Positions 18,692 to 28,536 of a DNA stretch of 64,000 nt are shown here, piece by piece. The position numbers were made by a program, and so were the translations under genes. Each line of letters starts with the position of its first letter. The stretch's first letter is position 1. The notes below the pieces were generated by a model, which was not told the DNA's origin, made no database searches, and saw only the letters and a program-made list of their open reading frames with translations. This stretch comes from Ramlibacter sp. (GTDB taxonomy: Bacteria > Pseudomonadota > Gammaproteobacteria > Burkholderiales > Burkholderiaceae_C). The stretch is from NCBI GenBank assembly GCA_019635435.1, contig JAHBZM010000001.1:1488001-1552000 (forward strand). Reading direction: 5' to 3'.

Positions 18692-20209
18692 ATGCAACTG
18701 CTTCAAGACCAACACGCACTGATCCTGGGCCTGGGCGCCTCGGGTCTGGCCATGGCGCGCTGGTGCGCGCGCCACGGCGCGCGCGTCACGGTGGCCGACA
18801 CCCGCGAGGCGCCGCCCCAGCTCGGCGCGCTGCGGGAGCAGGTGCCACAGGCGCAGTTTGTCAGCGGGCCACTGGACGGCGCGCTGGTGGAGGGCGCCGG
18901 CGTGGCGCTGGTGCTGCGCAGCCCGGGCCTGTCGCCCGCCCAGATTGCTCCTGTTTTGATAGCTGCTGAAGGCCGTGGAATAAGGACTACCGGCGAATTG
19001 GGCCTGTTTTCACAGGCGTTGGCCGGCCTCAAGGCCGACACCGGCTATGCGCCCCAAGTGCTGGCCGTGACGGGCACCAACGGCAAGACCACGGTGACCG
19101 CGCTGGCCGGGCAACTGGTGGCCCGCGCGGGCAAGAGCGTGGCCGTGGCCGGCAACATCGGCCCGACGCTGCTGGACACGCTCACCGGGCTGATCGACGG
19201 CGCGGCCCTGCCCGAGGTCTGGGTCATCGAGCTGTCGAGCTTCCAGCTCGAAGGCGCTGGCCAGTTCGAGCCCACGGCCGCGACCGTGCTCAACCTCACG
19301 CAGGACCACCTGGACTGGCATGGCAGCATGCAGGCCTATGCCGCGGCCAAGGCGCGGGTGTTCGGCCAGCTGGGCCTGATGGTGCTGAACCGCGAAGATC
19401 CGCTGGTGATGGCCATGCTGCCCGAGCCCGTGCGGCTCAAGGGCGGCAAGACCGAACAACGCGCGCACATCACCTTTGGCGCCGACCTGCCGCAGCGTCC
19501 GGGCGATTACGGCATCGAGGTGGTCAATGGCATGGCCTGGCTGGTGCGCGCGCTCGAAGCCGACGAGACCCTGAAGAAGCGCCGCGACGAGGCCCCCGAA
19601 ATTCATTTGCAGCGCCTCATGCCGGCCGACGCCCTGCGCATCCGCGGGCGGCACAACGCCGTCAACGCGCTGGCCGCGCTGGCGCTGGCCACGGCCGCGG
19701 GCTGCCAGCTCGGCCCGATGCTGTACGGCCTGCGCGAGTACCGGGGTGAGCCGCACCGCGTGGAGCCCGTGGGCATCATCAACCAGATCGAGTATTTCGA
19801 CGACAGCAAGGGCACCAATGTGGGCGCCACGGTGGCCGCGCTCAACGGGCTGGGCGCCGAGCGCAAGGTGGTGGTGATCCTGGGCGGCGACGGCAAGGGC
19901 CAGGACTTCTCGCCGCTGGCCGCACCGGTGGCTCGCCATGCGCGCGCGGCGGTGCTGATTGGCCGCGACGGCCCGCTGATCCGCGCCGTGCTCGAAGACG
20001 CCAACGTCACCCTGATCGATGCGGCCACGCTGCCCGAGGCCGTGGCCCTGGCCACGCAACGCGCCCATGCGGGCGACGCCGTGCTCATGTCCCCGGCCTG
20101 CGCGAGCTTTGACATGTTTGACAATTACCCGCACCGGGCCCGGGTGTTCCGCGAGGCCGTGAACGACCTCGCGCAGCAGGCTGGCGTGGACCTGGAGGGC
20201 ACGGCATGA
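18692..20209 (+). CDS. murD: UDP-MurNAc-L-Ala:D-Glu ligase MurD
   Basis: Mur ligase, 505 residues, adding D-glutamate to UDP-MurNAc-L-Ala. N-terminal Rossmann-like domain (ILGLGASGLAMARW), ATP loop GTNGKTTVTALAG, central domain LNLTQDHLDWHG and a C-terminal domain with DDSKGTNVGA. It is longer than E. coli MurD (438), partly through a loop around residues 270-300. Residues about 86-103 are encoded by a dispersed mini-repeat. Overlaps ftsW by 4 bases. Confidence 0.96.
   Translation: MQLLQDQHALILGLGASGLAMARWCARHGARVTVADTREAPPQLGALREQVPQAQFVSGPLDGALVEGAGVALVLRSPGLSPAQIAPVLIAAEGRGIRTTGELGLFSQALAGLKADTGYAPQVLAVTGTNGKTTVTALAGQLVARAGKSVAVAGNIGPTLLDTLTGLIDGAALPEVWVIELSSFQLEGAGQFEPTAATVLNLTQDHLDWHGSMQAYAAAKARVFGQLGLMVLNREDPLVMAMLPEPVRLKGGKTEQRAHITFGADLPQRPGDYGIEVVNGMAWLVRALEADETLKKRRDEAPEIHLQRLMPADALRIRGRHNAVNALAALALATAAGCQLGPMLYGLREYRGEPHRVEPVGIINQIEYFDDSKGTNVGATVAALNGLGAERKVVVILGGDGKGQDFSPLAAPVARHARAAVLIGRDGPLIRAVLEDANVTLIDAATLPEAVALATQRAHAGDAVLMSPACASFDMFDNYPHRARVFREAVNDLAQQAGVDLEGTA
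18945..19000 (+). repeat. Dispersed AT-rich mini-repeat, copy in murD
   Basis: TTGCTCCTGTTTTGATAGC followed by GGCCG and ATAAGGACTAC, closely matching the rlmI copy (3595). It encodes PVLIAAEGRGIRTTGEL in frame, with ttg, ata and agg codons unlike the surrounding gene. Confidence 0.65.
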
Positions 20210-21486
20210 GCGCCGCCGCACAGGCCCGCATCAAACCGGGGCGCGCCGCGGCCGGTACCGGTAATGGTGGTGGCGTGCGTGCATCGCTGCGCGCGCTGGG
20301 CCAGCGCGTGCGGGGGCTGTGGGGCGACGCATCGGCCACCAGCACGGTGCGCGTGCAGCCGTTTGACCAGACCCTGATGTGGGTCACGGTGGCGCTGCTG
20401 GTGTTCGGGCTGGTGATGGTCTATTCGGCCACCGTGGCCCTGCCGGACAACCCCAAGTTCGCGCGCTACGGGCATGCGCACTTTCTGGTGCGCCATGTGA
20501 TTTTCATGGGCATCGCCTTTGTCGCGGCCCTGCTGGCCTTCCAGGTGCCGCTGGCCACCTGGGAGAAATACGCGCCCTGGCTGTTCGTGGTGTCGCTGGT
20601 GCTGCTGATCGTGGTGCTGGTGCCGCACGTGGGCAAGGGGGTCAACGGCGCGCACCGCTGGATCGGGCTGGGCTTCATGAGCTTCCAGCCATCCGAGCTG
20701 GCCAAGTTCGCGGTGCTGATCTACGCGGCCGACTACATGGTGCGCAAGATGGAGGTCAAGGAGCGCTTCTTCCGCGCCGTGCTGCCCATGGCGGTGGCGG
20801 TGGCCGTGGTCGGCTCGCTGCTGCTGGCCGAGCCCGACATGGGCGCCTTCATGGTGATCGCCGTGATCGCCATGGGCATCCTGTTCCTGGGCGGCGTGAA
20901 CGCGCGCATGTTCTTCCTCATTGCCTCGGTGATGACCGTGGCCTTCATGCTCATGATTGCGCTGTCTGACTGGCGGCGCGAGCGCATCTTTGCCTACCTG
21001 GACCCGTGGAGCGAGAAGCATGCGCTGGGCAAGGGCTACCAGCTGTCGCACTCGCTGATCGCGATCGGCCGGGGCGAGATATTCGGCGTGGGCCTGGGCG
21101 GCAGCGTGGAAAAGCTGCACTGGCTGCCCGAGGCCCACACCGACTTCCTGCTCGCCGTCATTGGCGAGGAGTTCGGCCTGGTGGGCGTGGTCATCGTGAT
21201 CGGCCTGTTCTTCTGGATGACCCGGCGCATCATGCACATCGGCCGCCAGGCCATTGCCCTGGACCGCGTGTTCGCGGGGCTGGTGGCGCAGGGCGTGGGC
21301 ATCTGGGTCGGTTTCCAGTCGTTCATCAACATGGGCGTGAACCTCGGGGCCCTGCCCACCAAGGGCCTGACGCTGCCGCTCATGAGCTACGGCGGCTCGG
21401 CCATCCTGATGAACCTGGTGGCCATTGCCGTGGTGCTGCGCATTGATTTCGAGAACAAGGTGCTGATGCGCGGAGGCCGGCCATGA
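20206..21486 (+). CDS. ftsW: Septal peptidoglycan polymerase FtsW
   Basis: SEDS-family glycosyltransferase, 426 residues with ten predicted helices after a roughly 55-residue cytoplasmic N-terminus. It polymerises lipid II at the septum together with FtsI. SEDS motifs seen: NGAHRWIGLG near helix 3, QPSELAKF, EPDMGAF and the C-terminal PLMSYGGSA. Overlaps murD and murG by 4 bases each. A SEDS paralogue, rodA, lies at 57.9 kb. Confidence 0.96.
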   Translation: MSAAAQARIKPGRAAAGTGNGGGVRASLRALGQRVRGLWGDASATSTVRVQPFDQTLMWVTVALLVFGLVMVYSATVALPDNPKFARYGHAHFLVRHVIFMGIAFVAALLAFQVPLATWEKYAPWLFVVSLVLLIVVLVPHVGKGVNGAHRWIGLGFMSFQPSELAKFAVLIYAADYMVRKMEVKERFFRAVLPMAVAVAVVGSLLLAEPDMGAFMVIAVIAMGILFLGGVNARMFFLIASVMTVAFMLMIALSDWRRERIFAYLDPWSEKHALGKGYQLSHSLIAIGRGEIFGVGLGGSVEKLHWLPEAHTDFLLAVIGEEFGLVGVVIVIGLFFWMTRRIMHIGRQAIALDRVFAGLVAQGVGIWVGFQSFINMGVNLGALPTKGLTLPLMSYGGSAILMNLVAIAVVLRIDFENKVLMRGGRP

Positions 21487-22556
21487 ACGGCGTGATGAAC
21501 AAGTGCGCGCTCGTGATGGCCGGTGGCACCGGCGGCCACATCTTCCCCGGCCTGGCCGTGGCCGAGGCGCTGCGCCAGCGCGGCTGGCGCGTGCACTGGC
21601 TCGGCGGGCCCGCCAGCATGGAAAGCCAGCTCGTGCCGCCGCGCGGCTTTGCCTTTGAAACCATCGCGTTCTCGGGTGTGCGTGGCAAGGGCCCGCTCAC
21701 GCTGGCGCTGCTGCCGCTGCGCCTGCTCAAGGCCTTCTGGCAGAGCATCCAGGTGGTGCGGCGCGTGCGGCCCCAGGTGGTGGTGGGGCTGGGCGGCTAC
21801 ATCAGCTTCCCGGCCGGGCTCATGAGCGTGCTGCTGGGCAAGCCGCTGGTGCTGCATGAGCAGAACTCGGTGGCCGGCATGGCCAACCGCGTGCTGGCCA
21901 GCGTGGCCGACCGCGTCTTCACCGCCTTCCCGCGGGTGCTCCGCAAGGCCGAATGGGTGGGCAACCCGCTGCGCGAGGGCTTTCTGAACCAGCCCGAGCC
22001 GGCGGCGCGTTTCAGCGGGCGCACCGGTCCGCTGCGCCTGCTGGTGGTGGGCGGCAGCCTGGGCGCGCGGGCGCTCAACGAGGTGGTGCCGAGCGCGCTG
22101 GCGCTGATCCCGGCCGCGCAGCGCCCCCAGGTCACGCACCAGAGCGGCGCGCGCCAGATTGACGCGCTGCGCGCCAACTACCTGGCCGCGGGCGTGGAAG
22201 CCGAGCTCACGCCCTTCATCGACGACACCGCGCGCGCCTTTGCCGAGGCCGACCTGGTGATCTGCCGGGCCGGCGCCAGCACGGTGACCGAGATCGCGGC
22301 CGTGGGCGCGGCCGCGCTGTTTGTGCCGTTCCCGTCCGCCGTGGACGACCACCAGACCACCAACGCCCGCTTCCTCACCGATGCCGGTGGTGGCTGGCTG
22401 GTGCCCCAGAGCGAACTCACGCCGGCCTGGCTGGCCGATTTGCTACAAAAAACAGAGCGCCCCGTGCTCATGCAGTGTGCACTGGAGGCCAAAAAGATGC
22501 AGAAGACAGGCGCCACCGAGGCCGTGGTGGCCGCCTGCGAGGAATTGGCACCATGA
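21483..22556 (+). CDS. murG: UDP-GlcNAc:lipid I N-acetylglucosaminyltransferase MurG
   Basis: Peripheral membrane GT28 glycosyltransferase, 357 residues, that converts lipid I to lipid II. N-terminal G loop AGGTGGHIFPGLAVA, second G loop VVGGSLGARALNE, and the donor-site block ICRAGASTVTEIAAVG. ATG at 21483 overlaps ftsW; a second ATG at 21495 is an alternative. The last 30 residues are encoded partly by a mini-repeat (22438-22500). A 118-base gap follows, unusual in this operon. Confidence 0.96.
   Translation: MNGVMNKCALVMAGGTGGHIFPGLAVAEALRQRGWRVHWLGGPASMESQLVPPRGFAFETIAFSGVRGKGPLTLALLPLRLLKAFWQSIQVVRRVRPQVVVGLGGYISFPAGLMSVLLGKPLVLHEQNSVAGMANRVLASVADRVFTAFPRVLRKAEWVGNPLREGFLNQPEPAARFSGRTGPLRLLVVGGSLGARALNEVVPSALALIPAAQRPQVTHQSGARQIDALRANYLAAGVEAELTPFIDDTARAFAEADLVICRAGASTVTEIAAVGAAALFVPFPSAVDDHQTTNARFLTDAGGGWLVPQSELTPAWLADLLQKTERPVLMQCALEAKKMQKTGATEAVVAACEELAP
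22438..22500 (+). repeat. Dispersed mini-repeat, copy in murG
   Basis: Starts TTTGCTACAAAAAACAGAGC and ends with CACTGGAGGCCAAAA, the same ends as the copy at 30737 (TTTGCTACAAAG to GGCCAAAA). It lies in frame near the MurG C-terminus. Confidence 0.55.
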
Positions 22557-22574
22557 AACACGAGAACATGGCCC

Positions 22575-22655
22575 GCCCCCGAAGCACCTGCGGTGCTTCC
22601 CCCTCAAGGGGGCACCACCAGCGGCCCGGCAAAGCCGGTTCCGCGGTGGTCACCC
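22575..22655 (+). repeat. Intergenic repeat, murG-murC gap
   Basis: Contains hairpin GAAGCACC/GGTGCTTC, then CCCCCTCAAGGGGGC and a CCGGCAAAGCCGG palindrome. The CCCCCTC(A/G)(A/G)GGGGGC core is shared with the repeats at 12549 and 33182, so it appears to be a related but distinct dispersed unit. It occupies the wide gap between murG and murC. Confidence 0.55.
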
Positions 22656-22674
22656 GGATGACGCGGGAGACATC

Positions 22675-24090
22675 GTGAAACACGCGATCAAGCACATTCA
22701 TTTTGTGGGCGTGGGCGGCTCGGGCATGAGCGGCATTGCCGAGGTGTTGCTGAACCTGGGCTACACCATCAGCGGCTCGGACCTGTCCGACAGCGCCACG
22801 TTGCGCCGGCTGGCGGGCCTGGGCATCAAGACCCATGTGGGCCATGCGGCGGCCAACGTGGCCGGTGCTGATGCCGTGGTCACGTCCACCGCCGTGCAGG
22901 CCAGCAACCCCGAAGTGGTGGCCGCGCGCGAAAAGCGCATTCCCGTGGTGCCGCGGGCGCTGATGCTGGCCGAACTCATGCGGCTCAAGCAGGGCGTGGC
23001 CATTGCGGGCACCCATGGCAAGACCACCACCACCAGCCTGGTGGCCAGCGTGCTGGCCGAGGGCGGGCTCGATCCGACCTTTGTGATCGGTGGGCGCCTG
23101 AACAGCGCCGGCGCCAACGCCAAGCTGGGCAGCGGCGACTACATCGTGGTCGAGGCCGACGAGTCGGACGCCTCCTTCCTCAACCTGCTGCCGGTGATGG
23201 CCGTGGTGACCAACATCGACGCCGACCACATGGAGACCTACGGCCACGACTTCAACCGGCTCAAGGGCGCGTTTGTTGATTTCCTGCACCGCATGCCGTT
23301 CTATGGCACGGCCATCCTGTGCACCGACGACGCGGCCATCCGCGAGATCCTGCCCAAGGTGTCGTGCCCCGTCACGAGCTATGGCTTTGGCGAGGACGCC
23401 CAGGTGCGCGCCGTCAACGTGCGTGCGGTCGGGGCCCAGATGCATTTCACGGCCCAGCGGCGCAATGGCGTGACCCTGCCCGACCTGGACATCGTGCTCA
23501 ACCTCGCGGGCGAACACAACGTGCGCAATGCGCTGTCGGCCATCGCGGTGGCGGTGGAGCTCAACGTGCCCGACGCGGCCGTGCAGAAGGCGCTGGCGGA
23601 GTTCAAGGGCGTGGGCCGGCGCTTCCAGAGCTACGGCGACCTGCCCGTGCAGGCCGCCAACGGCGGCGGGCGCTTCACGGTGATTGACGACTATGGCCAC
23701 CACCCGGTCGAGATGCAGGCCACGCTGGCGGCGGCGCGTGGCGCCTTTCCGGGGCGCCGGCTGGTGCTGGCCTTCCAGCCGCACCGCTACACCCGCACGC
23801 GCGACTGCTTTGAGGACTTCATCAAGGTCATCGGCGCGGGCGCCGATGCCGTGCTGCTCGCCGAGGTCTATGCCGCGGGCGAGGAGCCCATCGTGGCCGC
23901 CGACGGCCGCTCGCTGACACGGGCCCTGCGCGTGGCCGGCAAGGTCGAGCCGGTGTTCGTGGACGACATCGCCGCCATGCCGCAGGCCGTGTTTGACAAC
24001 GCGCGCGATGGCGACGTGGTCATGTGCATGGGCGCGGGCTCGATTGGCGCGGTGCCGGGCAAGCTGGTCGAGATGGGGGGCGTGCAATGA
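22675..24090 (+). CDS. murC: UDP-MurNAc:L-alanine ligase MurC
   Basis: First Mur ligase, 471 residues, attaching L-Ala to UDP-MurNAc. N-terminal Rossmann loop HFVGVGGSGMSGIAE, ATP loop GTHGKTTTTSLVAS, EADESDASF, and YGHHPVEM in the C-terminal domain. GTG start at 22675 is preceded by GGGAGA about 5 bases upstream. The longer open frame starting inside murG is not credible. Overlaps ddlB by 4 bases. Confidence 0.96.
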   Translation: MKHAIKHIHFVGVGGSGMSGIAEVLLNLGYTISGSDLSDSATLRRLAGLGIKTHVGHAAANVAGADAVVTSTAVQASNPEVVAAREKRIPVVPRALMLAELMRLKQGVAIAGTHGKTTTTSLVASVLAEGGLDPTFVIGGRLNSAGANAKLGSGDYIVVEADESDASFLNLLPVMAVVTNIDADHMETYGHDFNRLKGAFVDFLHRMPFYGTAILCTDDAAIREILPKVSCPVTSYGFGEDAQVRAVNVRAVGAQMHFTAQRRNGVTLPDLDIVLNLAGEHNVRNALSAIAVAVELNVPDAAVQKALAEFKGVGRRFQSYGDLPVQAANGGGRFTVIDDYGHHPVEMQATLAAARGAFPGRRLVLAFQPHRYTRTRDCFEDFIKVIGAGADAVLLAEVYAAGEEPIVAADGRSLTRALRVAGKVEPVFVDDIAAMPQAVFDNARDGDVVMCMGAGSIGAVPGKLVEMGGVQ

Positions 24091-25088
24091 GCAGCCACAA
24101 GGCCGTTCAAGCCCAGCCAGAACGGATGGATTTCGGCAAAGTGGCCGTGCTCATGGGCGGCAGGTCCGCCGAGCGCGAGGTCTCGCTCATGTCGGGCAGC
24201 GGCGTGCTCAAGGCGCTGCAGTCGCGCGGCGTGGACGCGCATGCCTTCGACCCCGCCGAGCGCGACCTGGCCGAGCTCAAGAAGAAGGGCTTCAAGCGCT
24301 GCTTCATCGCGCTGCACGGCCGCTACGGTGAAGACGGCACCGTGCAGGGCGCGCTGGAACTGCTGGGCATTCCCTACACCGGCTCGGGCGTGATGGCCTC
24401 CAGCATCGCCATCGACAAGATCATGACCAAGCGCGTCTGGCTGGCCGAGGGCCTGCCCACGCCGCGCTACCGCCTGCTGCAGCGCGGCGCGCTGGCGCGC
24501 GAGCAGGTCATTGGCATCCCCGACGAGCTGGGCCTGCCCGTGATCGTCAAGCCCGCGCGCGAGGGCTCGTCCATCGGCGTGGTCAAGGTCGAAGGCTACT
24601 CAGGCATGCAGGCGGCCGTGGAGCAGGCCGCCGCGATGGACGCCGACGTGCTGTGCGAGCAGTTCGTGAGCGGTGACGAGGTGACCTGCCCGGTGCTGGG
24701 CACGGGCGACAGCGCCCGCGCGCTGCCCGTGATCCGCATCGTCGCGCCCGAGGGCAATTACGACTACCAGAACAAATACTTCACCGACGACACCAAGTAC
24801 CTCGTGCCCTGCGGCCTGCCCGAGGGCGAGGAGGCGGCCATCCAGGACCTGGTGCTCAAGGCCTACCGCGTGCTGGGCTGCCGCGGCTGGGGCCGGGTTG
24901 ATGTGATGATCGACGCCGCCACGCGCGCGCCGTCGCTGCTGGAGATCAACACCTCGCCCGGCATGACCGGCCATTCGCTGGTGCCCATGTCGGCCCGCGC
25001 CGCCGGCATCAGCTATGAGGAACTGTGCGTCCGGCTGCTGGCCTCGGCCACGCTGGACCACCTGCCCGCGGAGGTGGCCAGGCCATGA
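24087..25088 (+). CDS. ddlB: D-alanine:D-alanine ligase
   Basis: ATP-grasp enzyme, 333 residues, that makes the D-Ala-D-Ala used by MurF. Motifs: VLMGGRSAEREVSL, HGRYGEDGTVQGAL, PAREGSSIGV, and LEINTSPGMT near the C-terminus (metal ligands). An N-terminal extension of about 17 residues precedes the usual start. ATG overlaps the murC stop, and the stop overlaps ftsQ. Confidence 0.96.
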   Translation: MSSHKAVQAQPERMDFGKVAVLMGGRSAEREVSLMSGSGVLKALQSRGVDAHAFDPAERDLAELKKKGFKRCFIALHGRYGEDGTVQGALELLGIPYTGSGVMASSIAIDKIMTKRVWLAEGLPTPRYRLLQRGALAREQVIGIPDELGLPVIVKPAREGSSIGVVKVEGYSGMQAAVEQAAAMDADVLCEQFVSGDEVTCPVLGTGDSARALPVIRIVAPEGNYDYQNKYFTDDTKYLVPCGLPEGEEAAIQDLVLKAYRVLGCRGWGRVDVMIDAATRAPSLLEINTSPGMTGHSLVPMSARAAGISYEELCVRLLASATLDHLPAEVARP

Positions 25089-25882
25089 CCGACACGCTGC
25101 CCGCACCCTTTGACGTCAAGCTCATGAACCTCGCCGCGTCGGCGCTGTTCATGGTCTGCGGCGGCCTGGTGCTGGCGGCGGGCGTGTGGTGGGCCCTGCG
25201 CAACCCGGTGTTCGCGCTGGGCGGCATTTCGGTCACGGGCGACGTGACCCACAACAACGCGGTCACGCTGCGCGCCAACGTGACGCCGCGCCTGCGCGGC
25301 AACTTCTTCACGGTGGACCTGGCGCAGACCCGTTCGGTCTTCGAGTCCGTGCCCTGGGTGCGCCGCGCCGTGGTGCGCCGGGTGTTCCCCAACCGCCTGA
25401 TGGTGGTGCTGCAGGAGCACCAGGCCGTGGCCTATTGGGGCGAGGACGGCGAGTCGCGGCTGGTCAACAGTTATGGCGAGGTGTTTGACGCCAACACCGG
25501 TGATGTGGAGCAGGACGAGTTGCCCAGGCTGTCGGGCCCCGAGGGCCAGTCCCCGGCCGTGCTGGCGATGTACCAGGCCCTCAAGCCGCTGCTCGCCACC
25601 CAGGACCTGGGGCTTGAGGAGCTGGCCCTGTCGGGCCGGGGCGGCTGGCAGGCGGTGCTGGACACCGGCGCCACCATGGAGCTGGGCCGTGGCACGCCGC
25701 AGGACGTGCTGCCGCGCGTGGAGCGATTCGTGCGCACGCTGACCCAGGTGACATCGAAATACGGGCGCCGCGCCGATGCGGTGGAGTCGGCCGATTTGCG
25801 CCACGTGGATGGCTACGCGCTGCGGTTGAGGGGCGTGACCACGCTGGTCACGAATGCCCAGGGCAAACAGGAACAGAAATAA
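25085..25882 (+). CDS. ftsQ: Cell division protein FtsQ
   Basis: Bitopic divisome protein, 265 residues. Short cytoplasmic tail, one membrane helix (about residues 18-40), POTRA domain (about 45-115: GGISVTGDVTHNN to VRRVFPNRLMV), then the FtsQ beta domain that binds FtsB. Its place between ddlB and ftsA is conserved. ftsA follows after 11 bases. Confidence 0.94.
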   Translation: MTDTLPAPFDVKLMNLAASALFMVCGGLVLAAGVWWALRNPVFALGGISVTGDVTHNNAVTLRANVTPRLRGNFFTVDLAQTRSVFESVPWVRRAVVRRVFPNRLMVVLQEHQAVAYWGEDGESRLVNSYGEVFDANTGDVEQDELPRLSGPEGQSPAVLAMYQALKPLLATQDLGLEELALSGRGGWQAVLDTGATMELGRGTPQDVLPRVERFVRTLTQVTSKYGRRADAVESADLRHVDGYALRLRGVTTLVTNAQGKQEQK

Positions 25883-25893
25883 CAGGTGCAGAC

Positions 25894-27123
25894 ATGGCAA
25901 AAGAGTACAAAGACCTGATCGTTGGGCTGGACATCGGCACCGCCAAGGTCATGGTCGTGGTGGCGGAGGTGCTGCCCGGTGGCGCGCTCAAGCTCGCGGG
26001 GCTGGGCATCGCGCCGAGCAACGGGCTCAAGCGCGGCGTGGTGGTCAACATCGACGCCACGGTGCAGAGCATCCAGCAGGCTCTGAAAGAGGCCGAGCTG
26101 ATGGCCGACTGCAAGATCACGCGGGTCTACACCGGCATCACGGGCAGCCACATCCGCGGCATCAACTCCAGCGGCATGGTGGCCATCAAGGACAAGGAAG
26201 TCACGGCCGCCGACGTGGCCCGCGTGCTGGAGACGGCGCGCGCCATCAACATCTCGACCGACCAGCGCCTGCTGCTGGTGGAGCCGCAGGAGTTCGTGAT
26301 CGACGGCCAGGACGTCAAGGAGCCGATCGGCATGAGCGGCATCCGGCTGGAGGCCAAGGTGCACATCGTGACCGGCGCCCAGAGCGCGGCCGAGAACATC
26401 ATCAAGTGCGTGCGCCGCTGCGGCCTGGAGGTGGAGCAGCTGCTGCTCAACCCGCTGGCGTCAAGCCAGGCGGTGCTGACCGAGGACGAGAAGGAGCTGG
26501 GCGTGGCCATGGTGGACATTGGCGCGGGCACCACCGACGTGGCCATCTTCACCAACGGCGCGATCCGCCACACGGCGGTGATCCCGATTGCCGGTGACCT
26601 GATCACCAGCGACATCGCCATGGCGCTGCGCACCCCCACCAAGGACGCGGAAGACATCAAGGTCGAAAGCGGCTACGCCAAGCAGCTGCTGGCCGACCCC
26701 GACCAGCAGGTCGAGGTGCCGGGCCTGGGCGACCGCGGCCCGCGCATGCTGAGCAAGCAGGCGCTGGCTGGCGTGATCGAGCCGCGCATTGAAGAGATCT
26801 TTTCGCTGGTGCAGCAGGTGGTGCGCGAGTCGGGCTATGAAGAGGTGCTGTCCTCGGGCATCGTGCTCACGGGCGGCAGCGCCGTCATGCCGGGCATGGT
26901 GGAGCTGGGCGAGGACATCTTCCTCAAGCCGGTGCGCCGCGGCAACCCCAAGTACATCGGTGCGCTGTCCGACATGGTGGCGCAGCCGCGCGCCGCGACC
27001 GTCATGGGCCTGATGGAAGAAGCCCGCCTGGCGCGCCTGCGCGGCTTCAAGGTGGCGCAGAAAAACGGTTCCATGAAGACGGCCTTTGGCCGCTTCAAGG
27101 ACTTCATTGTGGGGAACTTCTGA
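25894..27123 (+). CDS. ftsA: Cell division protein FtsA
   Basis: Actin-like ATPase, 409 residues, that tethers FtsZ to the membrane. Phosphate-1 motif VGLDIGTAKVMV, phosphate-2 MVDIGAGTTDVAIF, adenosine motif LTGGSAVMPGM, the SHS2 1C domain (about residues 85-165), and a C-terminal amphipathic membrane-targeting helix (FGRFKDFIVGNF). Confidence 0.96.
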   Translation: MAKEYKDLIVGLDIGTAKVMVVVAEVLPGGALKLAGLGIAPSNGLKRGVVVNIDATVQSIQQALKEAELMADCKITRVYTGITGSHIRGINSSGMVAIKDKEVTAADVARVLETARAINISTDQRLLLVEPQEFVIDGQDVKEPIGMSGIRLEAKVHIVTGAQSAAENIIKCVRRCGLEVEQLLLNPLASSQAVLTEDEKELGVAMVDIGAGTTDVAIFTNGAIRHTAVIPIAGDLITSDIAMALRTPTKDAEDIKVESGYAKQLLADPDQQVEVPGLGDRGPRMLSKQALAGVIEPRIEEIFSLVQQVVRESGYEEVLSSGIVLTGGSAVMPGMVELGEDIFLKPVRRGNPKYIGALSDMVAQPRAATVMGLMEEARLARLRGFKVAQKNGSMKTAFGRFKDFIVGNF

Positions 27124-27277
27124 CCATGAAAGCCAAGCTCTGGCTGGCCCGTGGCAGCCCCCCCGAATACCGCCGGCGACGATGGCGGTGCACCGAACCG
27201 CCTTCGTGAGCGTTAACGCACACACACAACAATTTTTATCAGGCAACTGCAAGTTTCAGGAATCACAGGAGTAACAA

Positions 27278-28498
27278 ATGAGCATCGAAATGATTGAAGT
27301 CGAAGAGTTCCACTCGGGCACGCAGATCAAGGTGATCGGTGTCGGCGGTGGCGGCGGCAACGCGGTCGAGCACATGATCGACCGCGCGGTCCAGGGCGTG
27401 GAGTTCCTCTGCGCCAACACCGACGCGCAGGCGCTCGCGCGCAGCGCGGCGCACAAGACCATCCAGCTGGGCAACAGCGGGCTGGGCGCGGGCAGCAAGC
27501 CCGACAAGGGCCGCGAGGCGGCCGAGCTGGCGGTGGACGAGATCCGCAGCGCCATCAACGGCGCGCACATGCTGTTCATCACGGCCGGCATGGGCGGCGG
27601 CACGGGCACCGGCGCCGCGCCGGTGATCGCGCGCGTGGCCAAGGAGATGGGCATCCTCACCGTGGGCGTGGTCACCAAGCCCTTCGACTGGGAGGGCGGG
27701 CGCCGCATGACCAACGCCGACAACGGCCTGGCCGAGCTCGAGGCCAATGTGGACTCGCTGATCGTGGTGCTCAACGAAAAGCTGCTCGAGGTGCTGGGCG
27801 ACGACGTGACGCAGGACGAGGCCTTCGCCCATGCCAACGACGTGCTCAAGAACGCCGTGGGCGGCATTGCCGAGATCATCAACGAGTACGGCAACGTCAA
27901 CGTCGACTTTGAAGACGTGCGAACCGTGATGGGCGAGCCCGGCAAGGCCATGATGGGCACGGCCGTGGCCGCCGGCCCGGACCGCGCGCGCATTGCCGCC
28001 GAGCAGGCCGTGGCCTGCCCACTGCTGGAAGGCATCGACCTGTCGGGCGCCAAGGGCGTGCTGGTGCTGGTGACGGCGGCCAAGGGCAGCCTGAAGCTCA
28101 ACGAGTCCAAGCTCGCGATGAACACCATCCGCGCCTACGCCTCGCCCGACGCCCACGTGATCTACGGCGCCGCCTATGACGACACCCTGGGCGACGAAAT
28201 GCGCGTCACGGTGGTGGCCACGGGCCTGAGCCGCCAGGGCCAGCGCCGCACCGCGCCGCCGCTGCAGGTGCTGCGCACCGGCACCGACAACGTGCCGTTC
28301 AACGTGCCCACGGTCAACAACGCCGTGGGCGGCCCGGGCGCCACGGCCGCCCAGGGCGGGCCCGACTACCAGGGCATGTCGGTGCCCAGCGTCTGGCGCA
28401 CCAACCGCACCCAGGCCGCGGCCAAGGTGGACGCGCTGGCCTCCGGCGGCATGGACGACTTCGAGATTCCGGCTTTCCTGCGCAAGCAGGCCGACTGA
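27278..28498 (+). CDS. ftsZ: Tubulin-like division protein FtsZ
   Basis: GTPase, 406 residues, that polymerises into the Z ring. Tubulin signature GGGTGTGAAPV (about residues 107-117), N-terminal GVGGGGGNAVEHM, T7 loop NVDFEDVRTVM, a Pro/Ala-rich linker and the C-terminal conserved peptide DDFEIPAFLRKQ that binds FtsA and ZipA-type partners. AGGAG at 27267 lies 6 bases before the ATG. The 154-base gap after ftsA ends in an AT-rich leader and may hold an extra promoter. Confidence 0.97.
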   Translation: MSIEMIEVEEFHSGTQIKVIGVGGGGGNAVEHMIDRAVQGVEFLCANTDAQALARSAAHKTIQLGNSGLGAGSKPDKGREAAELAVDEIRSAINGAHMLFITAGMGGGTGTGAAPVIARVAKEMGILTVGVVTKPFDWEGGRRMTNADNGLAELEANVDSLIVVLNEKLLEVLGDDVTQDEAFAHANDVLKNAVGGIAEIINEYGNVNVDFEDVRTVMGEPGKAMMGTAVAAGPDRARIAAEQAVACPLLEGIDLSGAKGVLVLVTAAKGSLKLNESKLAMNTIRAYASPDAHVIYGAAYDDTLGDEMRVTVVATGLSRQGQRRTAPPLQVLRTGTDNVPFNVPTVNNAVGGPGATAAQGGPDYQGMSVPSVWRTNRTQAAAKVDALASGGMDDFEIPAFLRKQAD

Positions 28499-28536
28499 TC
28501 GCAAGAGAGAGAAGTGTTCTCCAAGGGGAGTGCTTG